From: Gracilaria gracilis
Lineage: Eukaryota; Rhodophyta; Florideophyceae; Gracilariales; Gracilariaceae
DNA: 64,000 nt
Assembly: GCA_030374805.1 (NCBI GenBank)
Contig: JARGSG010000014.1
Location: 62,001-126,000 of the forward strand
Direction of reading: 5' to 3'
Shown: piece after piece, positions 40,689 to 50,056 of the stretch
Numbering within the stretch: the first letter of the stretch is position 1
Layout: each line of letters begins with the position of its first letter
The notes under the pieces: model-generated
The model's input: only the letters and a program-made list of their open reading frames with translations
What the model was told of the DNA's origin: nothing
Database searches by the model: none
Made by a program: the position numbers and the translations under genes

Positions 40689-42818
40689 TCATTTGTTCAA
40701 AATCGATCTGTTGAGAACTCGAATAACTACTTTACAGCGTTCTCTAGACGATTCTGAGCAGCCCCAACTTAATGCGATTTCCAAACTCCGGAGGATTTCC
40801 AGTACTTCAAATCGATCCATGAACTTGGCAGCTTGGGCGAACCCGTTTAGTCCTCGAGCACAGATCAATCCAGCAAGCCAAAATGCCAGAAGACTATTAA
40901 TCCTTGGCCTTTCTGGCCGAGCTGGAAGCACAAAACAATCGTTACTGACAGCAGCCAAGAGAAACCGCTTAAGTTCTCGTACTCTCTTGTTCATGGTTGT
41001 GTCTGTTTCCGCGGATTCTCCACCAGGTAAACGGAAAACATCGATACAGCAACTCACGATCGCCATATCTTCGGTGATTTGCTTCCATTCATCTTTGGAT
41101 TTCGTTGAGTGAGAATGAGCTCGTACCACCTCAATTGCACAAATCCATGACATTCTTTGTAGAATACTTTCCACACAGAGGAGGAAGGCTTGTGAATTCG
41201 CTGAAGTTCGGTAAGTTCCATGCTTTCCTCGCAAGAACCGTTGCAAAATCTTGAGCGATGAAATGGCGGTCTTTGAGGCATCTTCAGGGGTTTTGGTGAA
41301 CAGAGCAAAACATTTATCAGCAGATGCCAAGAATCTGGCTGTGCTTCGAAGATAAGTTGGGAATCTCTTCGAAAGAGGAACTATACTACCGCGATACAGA
41401 TCTTCGTAAGCCCCCGATACGGTTTCAGATCTAATCAAACACAAGGCCTCTGAAAAGACGGCTCGGTAAAACGGACGTAATCTCCATGAACGCGTATTAA
41501 AAGGTTCTGACTTGCGACAAATCTCGTTTCTCACCTCATCCATAAGCTTCCAGTGTACTGCAACATCGTAGGCAATTAGGTTCGCGATTGGTGCGCATAT
41601 GCTACGGATCACCTTAGTAGAAAGCAGCTTATCGCTTGAAAGGAGAGCTAGTTCGACTGTATGGCGATGCCAAAGCCATACATTTTTGCTATGACGCAAA
41701 AGAATCATTTGAGAGAGTGGCGAGAGTGATGGAAATGCCTGTTCTCCGGCTTGAATAACACCTTCGCCAACTTTAGAGATAAAGCTAAGCGGTTCTCTAG
41801 CTGTTGATTGTTTCAAACTTGATGTATACGCTTTCTCAGTGTTGAGTAACAGCTGGTCAAGCAGTGATGAGCACAATGGATTACATAATACCATGCGTAG
41901 CTGCGCATCAGAAAGCTTTGAGCAAATTGGCTTGTCCGTGGGATAATCTCCTACGGATGTTTTCCTTTTGAGACTCAAAGTGGAACTCTCAATGAGGAGG
42001 TTGGCGAGAATGGGATCTAGTTTGTCCCGTGGAAGAACAAACAACTCTGATACGTCAGCGTGTCGAAGCTGGCTCTTAGAATGGTCCCGCTGGCTGCGGT
42101 CTCCAGCATCTGAAACACCACGAATGCAGCTGGACAAAAGCTCTAGAGCCCACTCCCCCGCCTTTTTAGCGGCTTCGATTTGCACTTCTGTGCAGTCCAC
42201 ATACGAGTTGTCCACAAATGCGGATCGCACGCGTCTTTTCTTTGAGCTAAAGTCCGGCAAATCCTCGGTCTGAATCTTAGCGAGATGAATAAGGGCGTCT
42301 ACAAGCGCACTTGTAGCAAAGGCTGACTCTACATCCTCCTCCACTCCTATCTGGGACGCAAGGAACAATATCTTCGGAAGGTTTGATACAGAAGCCAGAA
42401 CTTTGACAGCAGAAGCTTTCTGCAGAACGAAGACGATTTCACGTATCAAGTCAAGATTTGGACGCTGGATGGCATGGTTCTTGACGATGAGCTGTATTAG
42501 CTGTTCGCAACGATTTGCTACTGATTGAAGTGCGGCAGACAAGCTTGCAACATTCTCTCCCATATCAGCCCTGTCTTCTGACTTCTTCGGGAGTCGATCC
42601 ATTGGCTCAGTCAAGCGCTTTCTCTTTAGACGACTGGCGTTGCCAAGAAGCGTTTCATTTTTCAGTTCATCATTCTCAGGAGCATTTGCGTTCGAAGACA
42701 GTTGAATGTTTCGTTCTTGGTGCTCAGCTCTCGCCGGCGTCCCATCGATGCGAGATGCATTGGATTGAATCGAAAGCCTCGATGGCGCCATAGGACCGCT
42801 TCGTTTCTTGGAGGGCAT
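40689..42818 (-). CDS. Unknown 709-residue, helix-rich, probably nuclear protein
   Basis: One uninterrupted frame from ATG 42,818 (MPSKKRSGPMAPSRL) to 40,689. The first 80 residues are polar and disordered-looking with two nuclear-localisation-like patches (RLKRKRLTEP, then PKKSED), and SKKRRVRS follows near residue 195. From about residue 90 the protein is almost all amphipathic helix with many Leu and Ala, like an alpha-solenoid scaffold (for example ALIHLAKIQ, FLRGKHG, LIAYDVAVHWKLMDEVRNE). Cys residues are scattered and form no zinc motif. I do not recognise a family. A chromatin or DNA-repair scaffold would fit, but this is a guess. It is divergent from the TRAP-alpha gene, with about 750 bp between. 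Confidence 0.8.
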   Translation of the reverse strand: MPSKKRSGPMAPSRLSIQSNASRIDGTPARAEHQERNIQLSSNANAPENDELKNETLLGNASRLKRKRLTEPMDRLPKKSEDRADMGENVASLSAALQSVANRCEQLIQLIVKNHAIQRPNLDLIREIVFVLQKASAVKVLASVSNLPKILFLASQIGVEEDVESAFATSALVDALIHLAKIQTEDLPDFSSKKRRVRSAFVDNSYVDCTEVQIEAAKKAGEWALELLSSCIRGVSDAGDRSQRDHSKSQLRHADVSELFVLPRDKLDPILANLLIESSTLSLKRKTSVGDYPTDKPICSKLSDAQLRMVLCNPLCSSLLDQLLLNTEKAYTSSLKQSTAREPLSFISKVGEGVIQAGEQAFPSLSPLSQMILLRHSKNVWLWHRHTVELALLSSDKLLSTKVIRSICAPIANLIAYDVAVHWKLMDEVRNEICRKSEPFNTRSWRLRPFYRAVFSEALCLIRSETVSGAYEDLYRGSIVPLSKRFPTYLRSTARFLASADKCFALFTKTPEDASKTAISSLKILQRFLRGKHGTYRTSANSQAFLLCVESILQRMSWICAIEVVRAHSHSTKSKDEWKQITEDMAIVSCCIDVFRLPGGESAETDTTMNKRVRELKRFLLAAVSNDCFVLPARPERPRINSLLAFWLAGLICARGLNGFAQAAKFMDRFEVLEILRSLEIALSWGCSESSRERCKVVIRVLNRSILNK

Positions 42819-43569
42819 ATTGTGTCATAGGACTTGATGCAAAACTTCTCTGTCCTTCAAAGGCTTTGGACCAGGATGGTATCGCATATCCAGGATAGGA
42901 ATCCACACACCTGTGTGTTGGCTTCAGAGCTTGGAATCTTCTTCGAGTCTTGGCGGTTCTTCGTTGTAGCGAACATGGTACAAAGGCACCGAAGGTTCCA
43001 AAGCATTCACCTTTCCATGGAAACTATGCTGCATGACAGGCAGCCCTCTATTGCTCGAATGATTGGGAATGCCACAGTGGAATAGGGCAATTGAGGGCAA
43101 AGGGGCCTTCATCTCTGAAGCCAGGGGCAGAAGTTTTTGGACCAGCAAAGACTACAGTACCAACACAACAACGGTGCCCTATTGGCGAACACTCTGAAGC
43201 CTCAATCAAATACGCCGTGGCCGATCTGTCCTCGGTGGCAATCTAAAACACAACATATCTACGAAAACCCACATTGCATGTTGATAGCTCTTCTACCTTG
43301 GTATAGCAGCCACGGTGGTGAGTGCAATTGATAGCTACAGAAACGCCTAAGATAGCCCTACAAATTTACTCAGCTACTACCAGCATATTCGTCTGATAAG
43401 TGTTTTATCGACGACATAACCGCTGGCATCGACTGCATCTCGTCTCACTGGAAAGATCGGAATAATCGAAGTCACTATCGTAATCTCCTTTGCAATCGGT
43501 TGGATCAACCTGTCTACGTGCTGAGCCTTGCGAGGGGTTTCCCGCGAGTCTTCTCGACATCAAACGAAA
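42819..43569. other. Divergent intergenic region
   Basis: Lies between two divergently transcribed genes (709-residue gene, minus; TRAP-alpha, plus), so it likely carries both promoters. No clear TATA box at either side and no gene inside. Confidence 0.35.
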
Positions 43570-44542
43570 ATGCGTGTCCGTCATACCTTACTGTTGTTTC
43601 TATTTGCCGTGTCAGTCTGGCTGTTCACTGTTGCGGCGGGTACGTGTATTATCTTCATATCATTGTCGGACATTCGACACCCAGCTACTGACAAAAGAGA
43701 GCACTGCGTTTATGCGAGCAGAAGATAAATCAATCGATGAATTCCAGGAATCAGAAGAGGATAGAATTGCCAGAGAAATTGAAGAACAAGCTGCAGCCGC
43801 TGTGGAAGAGGCTGCTGAAGAGGAAGAGGCTGATGATGCCGATGCGCTCGATGAGGACGCTGATTCTGCGCGTTACGACCCCGAACGCCGCCATCCTTTG
43901 ACCGATCTTCCACCCCCCGCTGAGGATGTAGGCATAGGCTATGCGTTCCTTACCAACTTCTCAGAAACGAAGAGCAAGGAAAGCGATACTGTTGTTACGC
44001 TCGGGGAAACGATCAAAACAGTTATCGCCTTCGCAAATAATGGTAGGAGCCCATATCATGTCTGGGGTACTATGGGTTCCCTTAACATGATGCACAACTT
44101 CAAGATCCATGTACAGAATTTTACGTACAGCATAGTGAACAAAACAGTGGCTCCAGACGGAGAACTCAGTTTCTCATACTCGTTCACACCGAATGAAAGG
44201 TTGGATATTCGCCCGTTTCAACTTGCCCTGACAGTGTTTTATGAGGCCCAAGGTTCTTCTGGCAAAGCGATTCGAGGTCATTCCACTACCTTCTTCAACA
44301 CAACCATAGCAACAGAACCCGGACCACAGAGTATGAGTAATGGGCTCTTCTTACTTATTGTGGCTCTGGTTTGCGGTGCATCAGTTGGTGGTTTCTTGGT
44401 GTTCAAGAAGATCGAAGCCACGAAAACTGCGAAGCCTGAGATGGGAACTGAAGTCGATTCTAAGAATGAATGGCTCGAGGAGCACCAGGCAATGATGACC
44501 GGTGGGGGTCGTGCAAGAAGTAGGCCCAACGCTAAGCGATAG
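43570..44542 (+). CDS. SSR1: Translocon-associated protein alpha (TRAP-alpha), one intron
   Basis: Subunit of the ER translocon-associated complex that helps some signal peptides start translocation. Exon 1 is 43,570-43,639 (MRVRHTLLLFLFAVSVWLF, a signal peptide). The intron is 43,640-43,697 (58 nt, GTACGT...ACAAAAG, phase 1). Exon 2 is 43,698-44,542, giving 304 residues. After the signal comes an acidic region (EEAAEEEEADDADALDED), then the TRAP-alpha lumenal beta domain (FLTNFSETKSKE, VVTLGETIKTVIAFANNG, FKIHVQNFTYSIVN, FSYSFTPNERLDIRPFQLAL), a membrane helix (NGLFLLIVALVCGASVGGFL) and a basic cytosolic tail. Reading straight through upstream also stays open but would lose the signal peptide, so the spliced model is preferred. 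Confidence 0.88.
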
Positions 44543-45456
44543 AATACACCGAAACTGGTTTCCCTCAATGTGTGTCACATATGACTCGCGGGTTTTTGGC
44601 AATGTTCCATGATGGAACTGGGGGGAAGGGTGAAAAGTCGGCGATCTCTCTTCTTATGTATCGGAAAGAGACGGAGAGTGCAGACTCTCGCTATAAACTT
44701 CTGGCGTATGTCCAATGTCGCGATGGTGCTTCATGCTGCAGCACTCATGTTAGGGTAGGGTTTAACTGATCAGATACTTTCCACGAAGGAAGGATGCTCA
44801 AGGATATATGTTACGATATTACGCTGGTCTTAACTCACACAAGACAAATATGATGACTAATGTCACCACGGGAACCTTACTCCTGGTCATAGCTACGTCG
44901 GTAAAGCCATAAGACAACGATTGTAGTGAATTACGAACTCCTGTCATAATCTCCATGTATTCTATACTGGGGGGACTGCAGCCATCGCCAAGATAATGAG
45001 GAGAGTAATAGGCTCCTTAGTGAAGTAGATGCGATGGAGACTTTTCGCTTGACTGGCCAGGAAATACTGTCTCTTCGTGTTTGGTACGTTTAGAGGGAAT
45101 CGATCAATGCTATTTGGTTCATAGTCTACATAGAGACGAAGAAGCGGAAGTACGTGGCGGTGTTCTCCAGTCTTCGCCAGTTCAATGTGTTCATGAGACC
45201 CATTCGGTGGATATTTCTATTTCTTTTCAGCTCATTTATTCTGATTGCCATGATAGGTTCTAAAGCTAACGCGGATTATCTGTTGTATCTGTCGCATGGT
45301 TAAGTCTCGATGTACCGTTGGTAGAAGTAGAAATGTTGCATGGATTCTTATGAGGGAGTTCTATTGAAGGACTCCTCTGTCACATTCATGTCTACAAACG
45401 GTATTGGAGCTATTATTGTCGCCAGATTGCAAGTCACACGGATGTGATATACATCC
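44543..45456. other. Intergenic region, no gene seen
   Basis: Convergent 3' flanks of TRAP-alpha and the secreted protein gene. No open stretch with recognisable similarity. Confidence 0.35.
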
Positions 45457-46563
45457 TTATCGCTTGTACGGTACAAGAAGATCAGTTGCCGCAGAAATCT
45501 TCTTGCAAGACCGTGGTCCAGTCATAACCACCCTAGTCAACATACGGCGCATGAAGCACATGGTCTTACCATCGTGTGCACATTCGTATTGCGGCTCACA
45601 TGTACGAGCACTGCAAGGACCTTCGTCATCTCCCGGAGTGACCATATCGAAGCAAGTGCCTCCATGCATGGAAACCAATCTGCACTTACAAGTTCTCGTG
45701 TCGGACTGCCCTCCAATGCCAATGTCCATGCCACCCTGTACTTCATTCTGAGAACTGTTCTTCTGTTTCTGACTTTCTCTCTTATCTTCATTCGTTGATG
45801 TATCTATGCTGTTCTTCTCATTGCGCTTTTTCTTTCCAGCACCATCATTACTGTTTCTTTTCTTTGTCTTAGCGCCCTTCTTGGAATCTTTCGGACACTT
45901 GTCGCCACCCATCACATGACGAATGTAGACTGTCTGCGCTGGTGTTTTGGCATGCACTCCGTGATTGCGAGAGGAGTGCAAGCTCCAAATGAAAAAGGCT
46001 TTCTTGTCGAATTTGTCCTTCTTGAATTCTACGATATCGGCTTTCTTCCAAGAACAGAACGAAGTGATTAGCTTCGGTTTTCCATTACGGCCTCGAACAG
46101 CTCTGTTCCAGGTATCTTGCTCAATTGCATTCCAATTAAAATAGCTGTCGCTGCGTACTTTGAAGATATGTCGGCCTGATCGATACGTTCGACCTTTCCA
46201 AGCTATGGTTACCATAACTCCTACATCATTGTCAGTCTTTTCCGCCTTGATGGCGATAACGTCTCCTTTAGCAAGGCCAACCGTCATGCTCCAAGGATGT
46301 GGTGAGAAGAGCTTGCTATATATTATTCCATTGATGTAAAGGGTAGCCACCCCATGGGAGGAACATTGGATTGTAGCTGGCCAAACTCTAATTACCTTTC
46401 GTGAACCTGGAGAATGGTCTCCAGACGGTTTGAATACACGGCGATTCTTGGCAAGGAGCTTGTACCCGTCTTCCAACTTCGTTAGAACGCTGGCTGAAGC
46501 ACCTCGGAAAACTGAAGAAAAGAATGTAAGAGCAATGAGAACCAAAATCATCGACAACTTCAT
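45457..46563 (-). CDS. Secreted protein with beta-rich domain and Cys-rich C-terminus, unknown
   Basis: 368 residues from ATG 46,563. A signal peptide is clear (MKLSMILVLIALTFFSSVF, cut near ASA-S at residue 25). Residues 30-220 look like a beta-sandwich that may bind ligands (VATLYINGIIYSKL, WSMTVGLAKGDVIAIKAE, GVMVTIAWKGRTYRSGRHIF). A Lys/Asn/Ser-rich linker (KKGAKTKKRNSND, KKKRNEKNS) follows, then a short C-terminal domain with nine Cys (TCKCRLVSMHGGTCFDM, GPCSARTCEPQYECAHDG, MCFMRRM, SCKKIS). The last part resembles small extracellular disulfide modules. I know no name for this family. An extracellular matrix or cell-wall role is inference. Confidence 0.8.
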   Translation of the reverse strand: MKLSMILVLIALTFFSSVFRGASASVLTKLEDGYKLLAKNRRVFKPSGDHSPGSRKVIRVWPATIQCSSHGVATLYINGIIYSKLFSPHPWSMTVGLAKGDVIAIKAEKTDNDVGVMVTIAWKGRTYRSGRHIFKVRSDSYFNWNAIEQDTWNRAVRGRNGKPKLITSFCSWKKADIVEFKKDKFDKKAFFIWSLHSSRNHGVHAKTPAQTVYIRHVMGGDKCPKDSKKGAKTKKRNSNDGAGKKKRNEKNSIDTSTNEDKRESQKQKNSSQNEVQGGMDIGIGGQSDTRTCKCRLVSMHGGTCFDMVTPGDDEGPCSARTCEPQYECAHDGKTMCFMRRMLTRVVMTGPRSCKKISAATDLLVPYKR

Positions 46564-46732
46564 GATGTTGAAAAGAAAAAACGCAACCAGTTAGTAAGTT
46601 AGTGTGACTATTGAAGAGTAGAGGGTACCCTGCTGATGAAAGGATATTTTTGAGAAAACGAAGTTCGTCTGTGCGTGTTGTGATGGTTAACAGTGTGTTC
46701 TGAGCAAACCTCCTTCAGAGCAAGCTCCCGTT

Positions 46733-46741
46733 CTTTTATAG
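46733..46741 (-). promoter_or_regulatory. TATA box of the secreted protein gene
   Basis: On the minus strand the sequence is CCTATAAAAGAACGG, about 170 bp upstream of ATG 46,563. A good TATA consensus; the implied 5' UTR is about 140 bases. Confidence 0.5.
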
Positions 46742-47641
46742 GCGCTTTGAGAGCATTAGGAGAGGCCTGGTTAGAAATTTGATCTTTTGATGAACCCGTT
46801 TCACCAATACTCTTCTTACACTAACGTAATGGTTCCATTCAAGTTTCGAATAAGAGCGGGGTTGGTGTCATCTTAACACGCAATATGTATATTGCACCAA
46901 AAACTTCTGCACCCATCAGATGAAGGAAGAACAAGAAATTGCGCTATCAATCTTTGTGACTGTACAACGACGACATATTGCAAGGCTGTAACAATACCCA
47001 TCGGACCAGCGAATTCGAACGCAAACGCAACTGTTTTCAATATCTCAAAGCAGAATGATGATGAAGGAAGAGTAGTTTCATGGGAACCGTGATGATCCCC
47101 AGCTGTGTTCCATTACGTGGTTGTGAGGAGTAGATTTCGTAGCAGAACGGGATTTCACATATCCAAATGCCACTCAACCCGGATAACGCCCTGTTCCTCA
47201 TCAGGGTAATGGGTAAGCTAATCCAAGAGTACTCGCGGTAACGAATTGAATCGATAGACAGAGATGTTGGTCCCCGAGAGAAGCGTAATCCTTTCCCATA
47301 CATGTGATTCCACCAAAAGGTCTGGTTCCAAACCATCGGCTTGAATGACGAACTTCAATCTTACGATAGCTGATGAGTTACTGTGTCCCGTGCTAGCTCG
47401 ATTAGTGCAACGCCGTGCAAGACCTAATTCCCCCCATCAGACCTTCATCAGTTTCCTGCTGGATTGGATGTAGCGCGATAACCATAAACCAAAGAATAGG
47501 GCATACAATGCGAGACCTGATCTTTCCAAACGTTTGCAGAGGAGGAGTACTTTCAGAATCTAAGGCCTAAAACGCTTAGCCATTTTCTAAACCAGAGTCC
47601 GCGCAGTGGTGTTAATATATCTACGATGTTCTGACTCATTC
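46742..47641. other. Intergenic region, no gene seen
   Basis: Between the secreted protein gene promoter and the 3' end of HMCES. Only short open stretches. No repeats noted. Confidence 0.35.
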
Positions 47642-48496
47642 TTAAGCAGACAGATCGTTCTTGAGGCCCTTCTCCAGCCCATCGCGCTTCAAAAGCTTCT
47701 TTGATGGTGAGGGATGAGACTCTTTTGATAATTCTTTTCTCTTCAAAGACTTCTTGTTCGGCTTTTGGAGTGGAGACTTGACCTTGAGATCAGCATTTTT
47801 CCCCCCCTTTCCTTTGGCGCCAAAGAAGGCATCCAATCCTTTCTGCTTCAAAACTTTCCCCCTAAACTTGTCTGAAAGGTCTGATTTCATTCGCCACCAA
47901 CTGAAGCCTGTACTATCATTAAGGAATCCAACAGCCCTTGACGGGGGCGTGTCATGGCGTAACCAGGTTTGAACTTGTTGCTCATCTCTAAGGAACACTG
48001 GCTGCCTGTTGTGAAGCCATTCAAGTTCCGGGGCTGCATTTTCGGTGAGAACAACAAACGTATCACTCTGCCGCTCTCTCCGATAAAGCCCAGCCATGTA
48101 CGAAAGCGCAGCATCTTCGAACTTGGCGTCTTCAAAACTTCGAACCAAAAAAGGAGTTTTCGAACTCTTTCCCGGCCCAATATCCTTCTGCCATTCGAAG
48201 AAACCGGTCGTTGGAATCGCACATCGACGGCTCATCTGCGCTCGAAATGTAGGCAGTTGTAAAACAGTTTCTTTTCGCGCGTTAATGAGGGGAGAGCTTC
48301 CGAGTGAAAACCCCCATTTCATGAGATGGAACGTGGGGGATGAGCCTTCGTAAAGAAGAACGGGGGCCTGCGTGGTGGGACGCACTTGTTGACGAGGCTT
48401 GTGCTGTTGTCCGGCGTTAGAAACGACCCATTTTGCGTTTCGGTGCGACGCTGAAAGAGCTGTTGCCTCGACGGCGAGTTGATACCGGCCGCACAT
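47642..48496 (-). CDS. HMCES: HMCES/YedK-like SRAP domain protein with PIP box
   Basis: Shields abasic sites in single-stranded DNA by forming a thiazolidine cross-link through Cys2. The start at 48,496 gives MCGRYQLAV, so Met removal exposes the catalytic Cys; an in-frame GTG one codon upstream would hide it. SRAP landmarks follow: KWGFS, NARKET (Asn 72 and Arg 74), TGFFEW (Glu 101), YMAGLYR, LTENAAPELEWLHNRQPVFL (His 162). The C-terminal tail carries QKGLDAFF at residues 218-225, an exact PCNA-interacting PIP box (Qxx[LIV]xx[FY][FY]), then several Lys-rich patches (KKSLKRKELSK, SKKLLKRDG) likely for nuclear import. 284 residues, one exon. In animals HMCES likewise acts at replication forks with PCNA. 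Confidence 0.92.
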   Translation of the reverse strand: MCGRYQLAVEATALSASHRNAKWVVSNAGQQHKPRQQVRPTTQAPVLLYEGSSPTFHLMKWGFSLGSSPLINARKETVLQLPTFRAQMSRRCAIPTTGFFEWQKDIGPGKSSKTPFLVRSFEDAKFEDAALSYMAGLYRRERQSDTFVVLTENAAPELEWLHNRQPVFLRDEQQVQTWLRHDTPPSRAVGFLNDSTGFSWWRMKSDLSDKFRGKVLKQKGLDAFFGAKGKGGKNADLKVKSPLQKPNKKSLKRKELSKESHPSPSKKLLKRDGLEKGLKNDLSA

Positions 48497-50056
48497 CACT
48501 ATAGCTTCAGGGAAGTAATTCGAGAGAAGGGGACGCGAGACAGGTCGCAGACTCGTTGCGCTTCATTACCTTTCTCGTCTCGTTTGGGCGGAGAAAGAAA
48601 CGCCCGGGTTGAGACACAACCCGCCACCCGTCCGACCCACTATCTACCGAAGGTATCTATCCGTGCAGTCCCGTGTCACTGCGTCAGCTGTCAGATATAG
48701 ATCTTCGCCACGTTTGACCAGGGCGTCTGGCAGCGCCATTTGTCGTGGCTTGGTTGTTGGAAAACACTGTTCGTGCAAAACTATTGGACGAAAGCCCTCC
48801 ACAAGAAATCTGTTGGTGCAGGAACACGTCTCCTGAATCTACTCACTGAGTAGTGCTCAGTATTTATACGTGTACACAGCAGCGTTGCACGTCCTCGAAA
48901 AATTTTCTCGCCACACCTACCGTGACCTGTTAAAGTACAAAACTTTTGTCTGTGACGACCTTCTGTATCGGTTTTCATCTACTTTAAAACTTTTATTTAA
49001 CCAAGTTCTAAACATGTTCAACTTTTCGTCTACTATGCTTCTTGCAGTCCACAACCAACGTCAGTGTCACTGACCAAATGGTCAGTGTTTGTTGGTTCTT
49101 CCACGTAGAACATTGCCAGCGGCAATTTGCTGCTGCATTGAGCTTCACAAGTTTCTGCTTCCAACAATCAAACGCATGTGTAGCTCATCTCCTCAAAACG
49201 CAATTCTTGTTCAGAAAACGTCTGCAATTTGGTTTACATATTCCTCCGCATTATCGTCGTTTGTGCTGCTCACAAATTATGAGTGACTCTTCAGAGCACC
49301 TTTCAGCTTCAACCACTGAACGTTTGTCACCTTCATGGCGTCCAATTGGCTCCAATACGCGTTTACTTTCCACGACGAATCCGAATGTACCACATGACAG
49401 CCCGCTTTACAAAAGAGGATTTTGTGCGACTCATCGTTGTGATTGCTTTTTGAAAACGTTTTCGTCATCTTGTCACAACAAAGGTGGTTGTCTAAGTCGA
49501 TATGTAAAAGACAATTGCCCTCCACCTCGTTCTTCTGAGGTACAGCAGCCACAGCAGTCAAGTTTACCGTTTCCTGACAATAATCAAATCAAAGACATAC
49601 CGACGCACTCGAGTCGTCACAAGTCTTTTTCTTCAAATTCCGCATCTCATGTAGCTGCTGTGGCTCCAGCGCCTACCATGAGGACGTCACCAAAGCACTA
49701 AAGCAGCACGTACGCAAAGCAAATGCAGTGGTTTGGTTTCAAATACGTATCATGGATTATGTTCTGATATTGAGGCTAGGGTAAGAACTTCAGATTGCCT
49801 GGAGCTTCTTGCTCAGGTATTGTACACTCGCCGTCATCGCATCTCCGTCATCGCCGTCATCGCCGTCATCGCCCTCATCTTCGAGCATGTCCTGATTAAC
49901 TGCCGCCGTTTCAATTGGCGCTGGCGCCGATTGCGTCCACATTATTTGCAACAGTTGCGCCGCATCTGGGAACACGTGAAGCATTTCACTCGTGAGCTCG
50001 GCTCGCACACCCGAACTTCGTTTCTACATACCAAGGATATACAGTGTTGCCGATTA
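48497..50056. other. Region with unrecognised open stretches next to the hAT gene
   Basis: An open plus-strand stretch at 49,042-49,701 (includes CSQIMSDSSEHLSASTTER and HRCDCFLKTF...SCHNKGGC) has no family I know and overlaps an open minus-strand stretch (49,561-49,277), so neither is called. At 49,830-49,878 the hexamer-based GTCATCGCC repeat encodes, on the minus strand, an Asp-Gly-Asp run (LEDEGDDGDDGDDGD), similar in composition to the acidic C-terminus of the hAT transposase just upstream. The left end of the hAT element should lie here, but I could not identify it. Confidence 0.35.

Noticed and set aside
43490-43697. Upstream extension of the TRAP-alpha frame through its intron
   Set aside because: It starts at TTG and lacks a signal peptide. 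The spliced model from ATG 43,570 gives a proper signal sequence and consensus GT-AG borders.
49042-49701. Possible 219-codon gene, plus strand
   Set aside because: No known motif, no convincing start context, and an overlapping open frame on the other strand. Probably degenerate transposon DNA.
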